From the NCBI GenBank assembly GCA_018819515.1, contig JAHJPX010000008.1, positions 62,001 through 126,000 of the forward strand: a stretch of DNA of 64,000 nt, written 5' to 3'. The position numbers and the translations under genes are program-made. How positions within the stretch are numbered: the first letter of the stretch is position 1; each line of letters begins with the position of its first letter. This DNA is from Gammaproteobacteria bacterium (GTDB lineage Bacteria > Pseudomonadota > Gammaproteobacteria > Burkholderiales > Rhodocyclaceae). Positions 1 to 7,734 of the stretch are shown piece after piece. The notes below the pieces were generated by a model that had not been told where the DNA came from, did no database searches, and worked only from the letters and a program-made list of their open reading frames with translations.

Positions 1-717
1 TGCCTGGCCCTGATCGAGATAGATGGCGATGTACCACGGGGCGGCGATCGCCAGCACCAGCAGCCAGCCGAGCGGCTCGAAGGCGGCGCGCAGGAAGCGC
101 CGCCATTCGCGCGCCAGCACGGTCCAGGCGAAGGTCGCCATCAGCGGTACCAGCGCCGCGATCGGACCCTTGGCCAGCAGGCCGAAACCGATCCAGGCGT
201 ACATGCGCAATAGCGGCGCCCGCCGCCCGCTTTCCAGATGGCGCCAGGCATCGAGCAGCGCCGCCGCGATCAGGAGATTGAGCAGCGCGTCGGTTGTCGC
301 CGCGCGGCCGATGAGCATCGGCCCGAGGCCGCAGCCGAGGATGGCCGCCGCATACAGGGCGGTCGTTTCGCCGAAACGGCGTGCGAACTGCCAGGTCACC
401 AGCATCCAGCCGGTGGCCGCGAGCGCCGACGGCAGGCGCAGCGCCCACTCGTTGAGGCCGAAGGTGCTGACGCTGGCGGCTTGCAGCCAGTAGATGAGAA
501 TCGGCTTGTCGAAGCGCGGCAGACCACCCAGATAGGTCATGACGTAGTTGCCGCGCGCCAGCATCTCCATCGTCGCGGCGCTGAACGCACCCTCGTCTAC
601 GTCGAACAGTGGCGCACCGCCAAGATTGATGAAAAAGCAAAGCAGCGCCAGCAGGCCGATGCGGACCTGGACGGGCAGTGCGGCGACCTGACGGCCCAGC
701 GAGGCTAGCGGCGCCAT
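1..717 (-). CDS. ArnT/PMT-family lipid-linked glycosyltransferase, C-terminus cut by window edge
   Basis: Integral-membrane glycosyltransferase of the ArnT/PMT_2 type, which moves a sugar from a polyprenyl-phosphate carrier onto a periplasmic acceptor. The first 239 codons are visible and stay open to base 1. After a first membrane segment (about residues 18-35) comes LFDVDEGAFSAATMEML, the acidic DE signature of the first periplasmic loop where the family holds its catalytic Asp. Several further hydrophobic segments follow. The ATG overlaps the end of the upstream GT2 gene by 13 bases, so the two are probably cotranslated: the GT2 enzyme would load the lipid carrier that this enzyme uses. 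The acceptor (lipid A, protein or other) cannot be told from sequence. Confidence 0.85.
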   Translation of the reverse strand, partial: MAPLASLGRQVAALPVQVRIGLLALLCFFINLGGAPLFDVDEGAFSAATMEMLARGNYVMTYLGGLPRFDKPILIYWLQAASVSTFGLNEWALRLPSALAATGWMLVTWQFARRFGETTALYAAAILGCGLGPMLIGRAATTDALLNLLIAAALLDAWRHLESGRRAPLLRMYAWIGFGLLAKGPIAALVPLMATFAWTVLAREWRRFLRAAFEPLGWLLVLAIAAPWYIAIYLDQGQA

Positions 718-1742
718 CCGTCGGCTTCCGCCCGCTCCGCTTCCTGCGGACGGCGCAGCACGTAGGCCTGGGCGTGCTCACCGGAAAGGTAGATGCGGGC
801 GATCATCTCGGCGACCACGCCGGCGGTCAGCATTTGCAAGGACGCCAGTACCAGCAGCACCGAAACCGTCAGCAACGGCCGGGTGCCGATGTCCTCGCCA
901 AGGCCGAACTTGACGAAGGCCAGCCAGCCGAGGCCGAGCATGCCGAACGCGCCCATCGGCAAACCGATGGCACCGAAGAAGTGGCCGGGGCGCGCCTTGA
1001 AGCGCTGGAAGAAGTACACCGACAGCAGGTCCAGCACCACGCGGCCGATGCGCGAAATGCCGTACTTGGACTGTCCGAGCAGGCGCGGCCGGTGATTCAC
1101 TTCGACCTCGGCGATGCGTCGCGGCGAGGCCACCGTGCCGAACCAGGCGGGAATGAAGCGGTGCATTTCGCCGTAGAGGGTGACGTGACGCAACACCTCG
1201 GCGCGATAGACCTTGAGGCTGCAGCCGTAATCGTGGAGGCGCACGCCGGTGACGCGACCGATCAGGCGATTGGCGACCAGCGAAGGCAGGCGGCGCGAAA
1301 TGAACGGGTCCTTGCGCGCACGGCGCCAGCCGACCACCAGGTCGAGGTCTTCCTGCCAGAGCTTGTCCACCATGCGCGGAATGTCGCCCGGATCGTTCTG
1401 CATGTCGCCGTCGAGCGTGACGATGACATCGCCGCGAGCAGCCTCGATGCCGGCCTGCATCGCCGCCGTCTGGCCGAAATTGCGCGCCATCTCGAGGACG
1501 CGAACGTGGTTGCCGTGGTGCCGACCGCGCTCGCGCAAACGATCCAGCGTGGCGTCGGCACTGCCGTCGTCGACCACCACGAGTTCCCAGGGCCAGGACG
1601 CCCCGGCAAGGGCTTCGTGCACGGCATCGACCATCAGGCCGGCGTTCTCTTCCTCGTTGTAGAAAGGGATGACGACCGACACCGAAGGCGTCCGGTGGGC
1701 GTCGGCAGATATCGGTTGGGGGGCTTCGTCCAACGGGTTCAT
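705..1742 (-). CDS. GT2 family polyprenyl-phosphate glycosyltransferase (DPM1/ArnC-like)
   Basis: A 345-residue GT-A fold glycosyltransferase. It has the nucleotide-binding start VSVVIPFYNEEENAG, the VVVDDGSADAT strand, the metal-binding VTLDGDMQNDP segment, and QSKYGISRIGRV before two C-terminal membrane helices. This is the layout of enzymes that transfer a sugar from a nucleotide sugar to undecaprenyl phosphate on the cytoplasmic face (ArnC, DPM1, GtrB). Its 3' end overlaps the ArnT-like gene, which supports a two-gene lipid-linked sugar transfer unit. The sugar is unknown; no arnA, arnB or arnD homologue is visible here, so an aminoarabinose role is not established. Confidence 0.88.
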   Translation of the reverse strand: MNPLDEAPQPISADAHRTPSVSVVIPFYNEEENAGLMVDAVHEALAGASWPWELVVVDDGSADATLDRLRERGRHHGNHVRVLEMARNFGQTAAMQAGIEAARGDVIVTLDGDMQNDPGDIPRMVDKLWQEDLDLVVGWRRARKDPFISRRLPSLVANRLIGRVTGVRLHDYGCSLKVYRAEVLRHVTLYGEMHRFIPAWFGTVASPRRIAEVEVNHRPRLLGQSKYGISRIGRVVLDLLSVYFFQRFKARPGHFFGAIGLPMGAFGMLGLGWLAFVKFGLGEDIGTRPLLTVSVLLVLASLQMLTAGVVAEMIARIYLSGEHAQAYVLRRPQEAERAEADGWRR

Positions 1743-1890
1743 GGCTTGTCGGAATACGTCAAATGACGGCAGGAGCAGGATCGGCGATCCAAGGGGCCGT
1801 ATGTTACATTCTCCGGAACGCTCATGGCTCCTATGAGCCGCCCTACACCATGAAATTCCCGGCCGTTGCGGTGCCTCCCGCGGGCAAATG

Positions 1891-1948
1891 GGCCCGCCCC
1901 TCCCATCCTCCCCTCGCGGGGAGGCTGCTGATTGGCTTGCTGCGCTCG
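1891..1948 (+). repeat. R2 dispersed repeat, partial copy
   Basis: GC-rich intergenic repeat containing the hairpin CCTCCCCTCGCGGGGAGG at 1907-1924, followed by a TGCTGCGCTCG-type segment. The same 5' portion recurs at 53357 (plus) and at the right end of 56188-56340 (minus). Only the first third is present here. It lies in the 265-bp gap between the divergent GT2 gene and the YbhN-like gene, which otherwise shows no clear gene. Confidence 0.7.
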
Positions 1949-2007
1949 ACAGTCGCCAGGCGCACTGACCAGTTGCCTATCACGCCAACATCTGGTGTGC
2001 CGATCGA

Positions 2008-2955
2008 TTGAGCCGAACCGCTTCCCTCCCCTGGCGCCGCGTTGCCGGAGCCGCCCTGATGCTGGCGCTGTTCATCGGCGCCGTGGAATGGCTTGCCGGC
2101 TGGTCCGGCGTCCTGGCCGCCCTCCGTCGCCTCTCGCCCGGCGCCTTCGCCGCCCTGCTTTCCGGACTCATCGTCAGCTATCTGCTACGCGGCGCCCGTT
2201 TGTATTTCTACTTCCACGATGAACTGGCGGGCCGTTTCTGGCCCACGTTGCGCCTGACGCTGATCCACAACGCGATGGTGAACCTGTTGCCGCTGCGCGC
2301 CGGCGAGTTCTCCTTTCCGGTATTGGCAAAGCAGGAATTCGGCATGCCGCCGGCCCGCACGCTGTCGGCGCTGGTCTGGTTCCGTTTGCTCGACATGCTG
2401 CTCCTCGCCACCATCGCGGTGCTGATGGCCGGCACCGAACTTGCCGATTCCGGCGGCGGCGCAATCGCCATGTGGCTGCTGCCGGCCGCGGGCCTGCCGC
2501 TGCTCGTTCTGGCGATGTCGCGCGAACGCCTTGTTCGACTGTCCGGCCGACTGTCTGGCCGGATGGCGACGCTGACGATGCAGATCGCCGACGGCTTGCC
2601 CGCCAGCCACGGCGCAGCGCTACGCGACCTGGCGATCACCTCGGCCAACTGGGCCGCCAAACTGGCCGCGCTGGCCGCCACCTTCATCTCGCTGGTGACT
2701 GCCTCGTCCTGGGCAATCGGCGTGGCCGCCGTCGCGGGCGAAGTTTCGGGCATCCTGCCGGTCCCGACGCCGGCGGGCATGGGCGCCTACGAAGCTGTCG
2801 TAGTCGCGGCCGCGCTGCCGTTCGGCGTACCCGCGACCACGGCGCTCCAGGCGGCGGTCACGCTGCATCTCCTCATCGTCGCCTCCGCAATGGCGGGATT
2901 CGCCGTTGCCACCTTCCTGCGGCGAAACGCCGACCGGCCCGCGCACGAATCCTGA
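2008..2955 (+). CDS. YbhN/LPG-synthase TM-region family membrane protein
   Basis: A 315-residue polytopic protein resembling the lysylphosphatidylglycerol-synthase transmembrane region family (UPF0104, YbhN/AglD2-like). Early features are a first helix at about residues 12-30 and YLLRGARLYFYFHDEL, and the mid-protein NLLPLRAGEFSFPVL matches the family's conserved segment. The C-terminal VPTPAGMGAYEAVVVAAAL is the second family hallmark. There is no soluble synthase domain. Such proteins often sit beside polyprenyl-sugar genes and may act in lipid or glycan translocation; that role is inference. I used the TTG at 2008 because it gives the full N-terminal helix; an ATG at 2059 is the alternative. 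Confidence 0.8.
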   Translation: MSRTASLPWRRVAGAALMLALFIGAVEWLAGWSGVLAALRRLSPGAFAALLSGLIVSYLLRGARLYFYFHDELAGRFWPTLRLTLIHNAMVNLLPLRAGEFSFPVLAKQEFGMPPARTLSALVWFRLLDMLLLATIAVLMAGTELADSGGGAIAMWLLPAAGLPLLVLAMSRERLVRLSGRLSGRMATLTMQIADGLPASHGAALRDLAITSANWAAKLAALAATFISLVTASSWAIGVAAVAGEVSGILPVPTPAGMGAYEAVVVAAALPFGVPATTALQAAVTLHLLIVASAMAGFAVATFLRRNADRPAHES

Positions 2956-3015
2956 TCATCGGCGCCTTCGGCCGGAACGTGAGAACGCCGGCTGATCAAG
3001 GCCGGCGCTGCCGGC

Positions 3016-3189
3016 CTACTTGAAAATGCAGTGCTTCGCGTAGTCCGTCGCCTCGTTGACGCTCCAGTCGCCCTTCGGCTTTTCCTTGAGGTTGGCGCAC
3101 CACCGGTCGCTGCCGACCTCCGGCGCGCAAGCACTGAGTGAAAACAGGGACGCCACGACGACGATGGCGATTCTGGCAATTCTGATCAT
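3016..3189 (-). CDS. Small DUF3012-type lipoprotein
   Basis: A 57-residue secreted protein. A signal peptide ends in the lipobox FSLSAC with Cys21 as the lipidation site. The mature part, with EVGSDRWCANLKEKPKGDW and a C-terminal NEATDYAKHCIF, has two further cysteines and the conserved pattern of the DUF3012 family of tiny lipoproteins. Function is unknown in the family. It is convergent with the YbhN-like gene. Confidence 0.8.
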   Translation of the reverse strand: MIRIARIAIVVVASLFSLSACAPEVGSDRWCANLKEKPKGDWSVNEATDYAKHCIFK

Positions 3190-3360
3190 GGTGTGAAACT
3201 CCGTCGATTGCGATGGTGCTCATGGCACGAGTCGCGATGGTAACAGCGCCTCTGGGTCAGGCGTGTGTCGCACCCCTCCGATATCAAAGTCGACCGTGGC
3301 GGCGCGGCAAACGCCAGCCACTTCCGCTCGACGCGCAAAATCATCCGGTCAAGTCCGGCG

Positions 3361-3978
3361 TCAGGATTGGCCGGACGAATCCTCATGCCAATCGACTTCC
3401 ATCTGCCTTGCCGTCGCCAGCGCCAGTTCGCGGTCGACCAGACGCTCGACGAGATGCAGGCTCATGTCAATGCCGGCCGAGATGCCGCCCGAGGTAACCA
3501 CTTTGCCCTCGTCGACCCAGCGCCGGTTTTCCAGCACCTGCAGTTGCGGGAACATCGCGCGCAGGTCGGGGATGTCCTCCCAGTGGGTCGTCGCCGACTT
3601 GCCGTCGAGCACACCGGCCCTGGCCAGCAGGAATGCACCGGTGCAGACGGATGCCGTCAGGCGCGCATCGTTGTGTCGCCCGGCAATCCAGTGAACCACC
3701 TCCGGACGATCAAGTTCCTGCGTGACAACGCCCCCAGGCACGACGAGCACGTCAATCGGTGGATGATCGGTGATAGTGAAATCCGGTCGGACCTCCAGTC
3801 CGGCGCGTGCGCGCACCAGCGCCTTCGAGTTCGCCACGGTAAAGACCGCGAACGGCGCCTCAGCCTTCTGGTCTCGCCGCTTGAAGACGCGGCTCGCCGT
3901 AGTGAACACCTCGTACGGACCGGCGAAGTCGAGCACCTCGATGTCGGGAAACAGAAATATGGCAACAGAAATCGTCAT
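3361..3978 (-). CDS. DJ-1/PfpI family protein (class I glutamine amidotransferase-like)
   Basis: A 205-residue single-domain protein of the DJ-1/PfpI superfamily. Near the N-terminus is FPDIEVLDFAGPYEVF, the subgroup signature of isonitrile-hydratase-like and AraC-associated members. The nucleophile elbow is SVCTGAFLLARAG with Cys112. There is no C-terminal AraC DNA-binding domain, so an enzymatic or chaperone-like role is more likely than transcription control. The substrate is unknown. The gap 3190-3360 before it holds only a poor match to the R1 repeat near 3285. Confidence 0.85.
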   Translation of the reverse strand: MTISVAIFLFPDIEVLDFAGPYEVFTTASRVFKRRDQKAEAPFAVFTVANSKALVRARAGLEVRPDFTITDHPPIDVLVVPGGVVTQELDRPEVVHWIAGRHNDARLTASVCTGAFLLARAGVLDGKSATTHWEDIPDLRAMFPQLQVLENRRWVDEGKVVTSGGISAGIDMSLHLVERLVDRELALATARQMEVDWHEDSSGQS

Positions 3979-4044
3979 CGCTGCACCTCACGTCGAGCGG
4001 GGAACGCCAAGCCGGCATTGTGCCGCAGTCATGCGTAGCGAGAC

Positions 4045-4068
4045 AAAAGTCAGCCGTGGCGACACGCC
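4045..4068 (+). repeat. R1 24-nt dispersed repeat, intergenic copy
   Basis: Full match to the R1 consensus (starts AAAAGTCAGCC, ends GGCGACACGCC). It lies between the PfpI gene and the 3' end of the Crp/Fnr gene. The last 11 bases can form a small GGCG/CGCC hairpin. Confidence 0.85.
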
Positions 4069-4154
4069 GCCTCGATGACGCACATGACGACTGAAAGGCA
4101 TCGGGGATCGCTCGCTCTGGGTTGGGGTGCGCCGAAGGTTCCCGGCGCGGGCGA

Positions 4155-4820
4155 TCAGGTCGGTGTGGCGATCAACCCGGCCAGACCGTCGGCGTTCTTG
4201 ACGCGAGTGACCCCGCGCCCGGTCTCGACAAAGCCGCGGGCGACGAAGTCGCGCATCAGGCGCGCCACCACCTCGCGCGTGGTGCCAAGGTGGGCGGCCA
4301 TCTGCTGCTGCGTCATGGCTAGCTCGCCGGCGGCGGAGGCATGGATCAGCAGCAAGTTGGCGAGCCGCTGGTCGAGCTTGTAGGCGTGCACTTCCTCAAG
4401 CTCTTCCATCAACCGGAACACCAGCGTCGACAGCGCGCGCACGGTGACATCCTGGATCGAGGGTTCCTTCTGGAACAGTTCACGGTAGACGCCTCCGGGA
4501 ATCAGCGCGACGGTGGTGTCGGCGTCCGCCTGCACCCAGGCCGGATAGCGCAGGTCGTTGAAGAGGCTGTTGAGCGCGAAGACGCAGGTCTCGCCGGGAT
4601 TGATGAAGTAGAGCGTCGCCTCGGTGCCGTCGGGCGCGACGGCATAAACGCGCAGCCGGCCGCGGACCACGAAATAGGCGCCGGAGATGCTCGTCCCCGG
4701 TTGCAGGATAGGTGCCGGCGGACCGCATTCTGCCAGCACGGCGCCGCGCCGCAGGAGCGCCCGACTCCCCTCCGAGAGTTGCCGGAAAGGTCCAAGGGAT
4801 TCCAGGGACGACGTCGTCAT
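4155..4820 (-). CDS. Crp/Fnr family transcriptional regulator
   Basis: A 221-residue regulator. Residues about 20-140 form a cyclic-nucleotide-binding-type beta roll, and the C-terminus holds a winged helix with the recognition region MAAHLGTTREVVARLMRDF. No FNR-type cysteine cluster is visible, so oxygen sensing through an iron-sulfur centre is unlikely; the ligand is unknown. The ATG at 4820 was chosen because the upstream extension looks non-coding. It is divergent from the DUF4242 gene and the di-heme peroxidase gene, which it may regulate from the 104-bp gap; that link is inference. Confidence 0.85.
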   Translation of the reverse strand: MTTSSLESLGPFRQLSEGSRALLRRGAVLAECGPPAPILQPGTSISGAYFVVRGRLRVYAVAPDGTEATLYFINPGETCVFALNSLFNDLRYPAWVQADADTTVALIPGGVYRELFQKEPSIQDVTVRALSTLVFRLMEELEEVHAYKLDQRLANLLLIHASAAGELAMTQQQMAAHLGTTREVVARLMRDFVARGFVETGRGVTRVKNADGLAGLIATPT

Positions 4821-4924
4821 GGCTGGCGATTCTACCGCTGTGTAGCTTTTGGTACAGACTCCGTCGTTGCGCAAACGTAGCCTCTCTTCCGACAGCCAGT
4901 TCCGGCTGCGATCTGGAGACCGAT

Positions 4925-5230
4925 ATGAAATCCTTGCGCTTCTTTCTCGACACTCACGACACGGCCCGCGGCACCTTCCCCGCCGGCCTGACGCCGGAAC
5001 AGTTTTCCGGCTTCTACCCCGGTTACGAAGCCGCGTGCTACGAGGAAGGCGTCGTGCCGGTGCGGGTCCACGTCGGCTACGCCGAGGGCCGCGCCTTCTG
5101 CCTGACCATGGCGCCGGACGCCGACGCCGTCAAGCGAGCCCACCAGCGCGCCGGGCTGCCGTTCGACTCGATCACCGAAGTCCGCCTGGCGACGCCGGGC
5201 GACACGTTCCTGCAACAAACGCCCGCCTGA
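4925..5230 (+). CDS. DUF4242-like small protein
   Basis: A 101-residue cytosolic protein. It starts KSLRFFLDTHD and contains GYEAACYEEGVVPVRVHVGY and a DADAVKRAHQRAGLP helix, the ferredoxin-like pattern of DUF4242 (SCO4226-like, some members bind nickel). No catalytic motif is visible. It lies 31 bases upstream of the peroxidase gene and is probably cotranscribed with it. The family call is moderately secure, the function is not. Confidence 0.65.
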   Translation: MKSLRFFLDTHDTARGTFPAGLTPEQFSGFYPGYEAACYEEGVVPVRVHVGYAEGRAFCLTMAPDADAVKRAHQRAGLPFDSITEVRLATPGDTFLQQTPA

Positions 5231-5261
5231 AGGGTGACATCGGCCGCCTGGGAGTCACATC

Positions 5262-6635
5262 ATGAGTCCTGAAGATATCGGTTTCCTGCTGGTTGGCTTC
5301 ACCGCAGTCGTTGTCGCGGCGACCGTCATCGTCATGCTCGTAAAGAGCGAACTGGCGGTGGCGGCGGGCGAGGTCGGCAAGTCGAGCGGCGGCCGGCTGG
5401 TCCTGGCCGTCGCGCTGGGCATGGGCGTGATCGCCTTCAGCTTCAAGCTGACGGTATTCACCCTGATGAGCGCCCTGCCGAAGCAAACCATCGATCGGGT
5501 AATGGTCGAGCGTCACTTCGCGCAAATCGTGCCGGCCAGTTGGAGCACGATGCCGCCCATTCCACTGAAAGAGGAACCTTACCAGTGGCAAGCGCTGCCC
5601 TATACCGCTCCGGCACCCCCCGACAACCCGACGACGCCGGAAAAGATCGCATTGGGCAAGCGGCTGTTCTTCGATCCCAATCTGTCCCTGACGCGCGATG
5701 TTGCATGCGCCTCCTGCCACGACGTCACTGGCGGCACGGGCATCGACAGCCGCCGCACGTCAATGGGCATTCGCGGCCAGATCGGCGGCCGCAACGCGCC
5801 GACGGTGTGGAACGCGGCCTTCCAGGCGGTGCTTTTCTGGGATGGGCGCGCGGCTTCGCTGGAAGACCAGGCCAAGGGGCCGCCGCTGAATCCGATCGAA
5901 ATGGGCATGCCGTCCGGTGAAGCCGTTGCCCAGCGGGTGCGCGACAACCCGGCCTACGAGCCACTGTTCGAAGATGCCTTCGGCATGGGCACGAGCATCA
6001 CCTTCGATCGCGTCGCCCAGGCCATCGCCGCCTACGAGCGGACACTGATTACGCCCGACGCGCCCTACGACCGCTTCGTGCGCGGCGACCGCACTGCCCT
6101 GACGCCCGCGCAGTTGCGCGGCATGGCGCTGTTCCAGACCACGGGCTGCGTGAGCTGTCATTCGGGCGCCAACTTCAGCGGCGCCAGCTTCGTCAACCTC
6201 AAGGACGGCGACCCGCCCGCGGCGGTAGCCATCGATAACGGTTTCCTGCGCATGTTTCCGGGCAACGACACCCCCTACGCGCAGAAATACAACCTGACCG
6301 CCGATATCGGTGCTGGCGGACCGAATGCCGACCGCGGAGTATGGCGCATCCCGTCATTGCGCAACGTGGCGCTGACCCCGCCTTACCTCCACAACGGTGC
6401 GGTCGACAGCCTCGAAGAAGTGGTGCGCATCATGGCCACTTCGCAGTTGGGTGCCACCATCGACGGCAATTCGCAGCACGGTCGCGTCGTCTTCTGGTCA
6501 CCGGAACAGCAACGCGTCAGCAAGGTCGACCGGCCGGTGCTGAACGACCGGGACATCAAGGATCTTGTCGCCTTCCTCAATTCGCTAAGCAGCGACGGGC
6601 TGGCGCAACAGGTGGCCGCCAGGCAACGCAAGTAA
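5262..6635 (+). CDS. Membrane-anchored di-heme cytochrome c peroxidase (CcpA/MauG family)
   Basis: A 457-residue protein with two N-terminal membrane segments (about residues 7-27 and 46-70) followed by a periplasmic di-heme peroxidase domain. Heme sites are CASCH (Cys149, Cys152, His153) and CVSCH (Cys296, Cys299, His300). The family segments GRNAPTVWNAAF and VWRIPSLRNVALTPPYLHNG are present. Family members reduce hydrogen peroxide using electrons from small cytochromes, or act on other substrates as MauG does. Two N-terminal helices instead of a cleavable signal peptide is less common and suggests tethering to the inner membrane. Confidence 0.88.
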   Translation: MSPEDIGFLLVGFTAVVVAATVIVMLVKSELAVAAGEVGKSSGGRLVLAVALGMGVIAFSFKLTVFTLMSALPKQTIDRVMVERHFAQIVPASWSTMPPIPLKEEPYQWQALPYTAPAPPDNPTTPEKIALGKRLFFDPNLSLTRDVACASCHDVTGGTGIDSRRTSMGIRGQIGGRNAPTVWNAAFQAVLFWDGRAASLEDQAKGPPLNPIEMGMPSGEAVAQRVRDNPAYEPLFEDAFGMGTSITFDRVAQAIAAYERTLITPDAPYDRFVRGDRTALTPAQLRGMALFQTTGCVSCHSGANFSGASFVNLKDGDPPAAVAIDNGFLRMFPGNDTPYAQKYNLTADIGAGGPNADRGVWRIPSLRNVALTPPYLHNGAVDSLEEVVRIMATSQLGATIDGNSQHGRVVFWSPEQQRVSKVDRPVLNDRDIKDLVAFLNSLSSDGLAQQVAARQRK

Positions 6636-6636
6636 A

Positions 6637-6727
6637 TGTGGGGCGTTACCCCGTCCCTCGCCTTGTTCGGAACCGCCACTGCGTGGCGGCCCGCGCGCTT
6701 CTGAAAAGTCAGCTGTGGCGGCACGCC
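6637..6727 (+). repeat. Long form of R1 repeat (about 90 bp), intergenic
   Basis: The 24-nt R1 core (6704-6727) is the right end of a longer repeat that aligns over its whole length with 30308-30396. It contains three potential hairpins: GGGGCGTTACCCC at the left, CCGCCACTGCGTGGCGG in the middle, and GGCG/CGCC in the core. It lies just after the stop of the peroxidase gene and may act as a terminator; that is inference. Confidence 0.8.
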
Positions 6728-6749
6728 GCCGGTGGCGACGCGCCTGGCC

Positions 6750-7631
6750 TCAGGCCTTGCCGCGGCTGACGATGACCACGCCGGCGACGACCAGCGCCGC
6801 GCCGAGCAACTGCCAGGTCGAGATCGATTCGCCCAGCCACCACCAGCCGAGCGCGATGGTCATCAGCGGGCCGACGGTGCCGATCAGGGCCGCGCGGCCA
6901 CTGCCGATGCGGCGGATCGCCGCCGACTGCGCGAACACCGGGACAACGGTCGACAACAGCGCCATCGCCAGCGCGTAGGCGTAAACCGGCACGGGCTGCG
7001 CCAGGTCCGCCAGCGGCCGGGTGGCGGAGAAGTGGCCGAAGGTCGCGGCTGTCGACACCAGCATCGCCAGCGCCGTGAAGCGCGCGACGCCGATGCGCGC
7101 CAGCAACTGCCCGCTGCCGGAAAGATAGAGCGCGTAGCAGAGCGAGCAGCCGAACACCAGGGCGCCGCCAATCCATACCGTTTCGGCCTCCGCCGAGATG
7201 TTCAGGTCGTGGGCGAAGGCGGCGGCGATGCCGACGTAGCACAACGCGACGGCCGCCCACTCGCGGCGGCCGATGCGATGGCCGTAGAGCACCGCGCCGA
7301 GCAGCAGCGTCATGGTCGGGTAGGTGAACAGGATCAGCCGTTCGAGGCCGGCGGTGATGTATTGCAGGCCGAGAAAGTCGAGGATGCTGGCGCCGTAGTA
7401 ACCGATCAGGCCGAGGACGACGATCGCCGCCCAGTCGCGGCGGGCGAGCGGCGCCGCGGCGCGCGATTCTCGCAGGCCGACCCAGAGGAAGATCGGCAAT
7501 GCGAAGGCCATGCGCAGGGCCAGCAGCGTGATCGCCTCGACCGGCGCAGTCGCGTAGGCGAGCTTGACGAAAATCGCCTTGGCGGAAAAGCCGAGGGCGG
7601 CGATGAGGGCGAGCCAGACGCCCATGTTCAT
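6750..7631 (-). CDS. EamA/DMT family transporter
   Basis: A 293-residue inner-membrane protein with ten predicted hydrophobic helices arranged as two EamA repeats (about residues 1-135 and 145-290). GVWLALIAALGFSAKAIFVKLAY is typical of the first EamA helix, and VGPLMTIALGWWWLGESI of the second repeat. EamA exporters move amino acids, nucleosides or other metabolites; the substrate cannot be told. The ATG at 7631 starts at the first helix; an ATG at 7643 is equally possible. It lies downstream of the HerA-like gene on the same strand. Confidence 0.85.
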   Translation of the reverse strand: MNMGVWLALIAALGFSAKAIFVKLAYATAPVEAITLLALRMAFALPIFLWVGLRESRAAAPLARRDWAAIVVLGLIGYYGASILDFLGLQYITAGLERLILFTYPTMTLLLGAVLYGHRIGRREWAAVALCYVGIAAAFAHDLNISAEAETVWIGGALVFGCSLCYALYLSGSGQLLARIGVARFTALAMLVSTAATFGHFSATRPLADLAQPVPVYAYALAMALLSTVVPVFAQSAAIRRIGSGRAALIGTVGPLMTIALGWWWLGESISTWQLLGAALVVAGVVIVSRGKA

Positions 7632-7734
7632 CCGGCCGCTCATTCGCCCGGAGACGCGAAGACGAAGCGCGGGCAGCACATCGCCCGTGCAACAAGCGAA
7701 GTCGACAAAGTATCCGGGGGAATGGGCTGACGGA

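Noticed and set aside
1..1742. Naming the two glycosyltransferases arnT and arnC
   Set aside because: They match the superfamilies, but no other arn gene is visible, so the aminoarabinose pathway is not supported.
3286..3310. Weak R1-like sequence upstream of the PfpI gene
   Set aside because: Too many mismatches and no GGCG/CGCC hairpin; it cannot be separated from chance.
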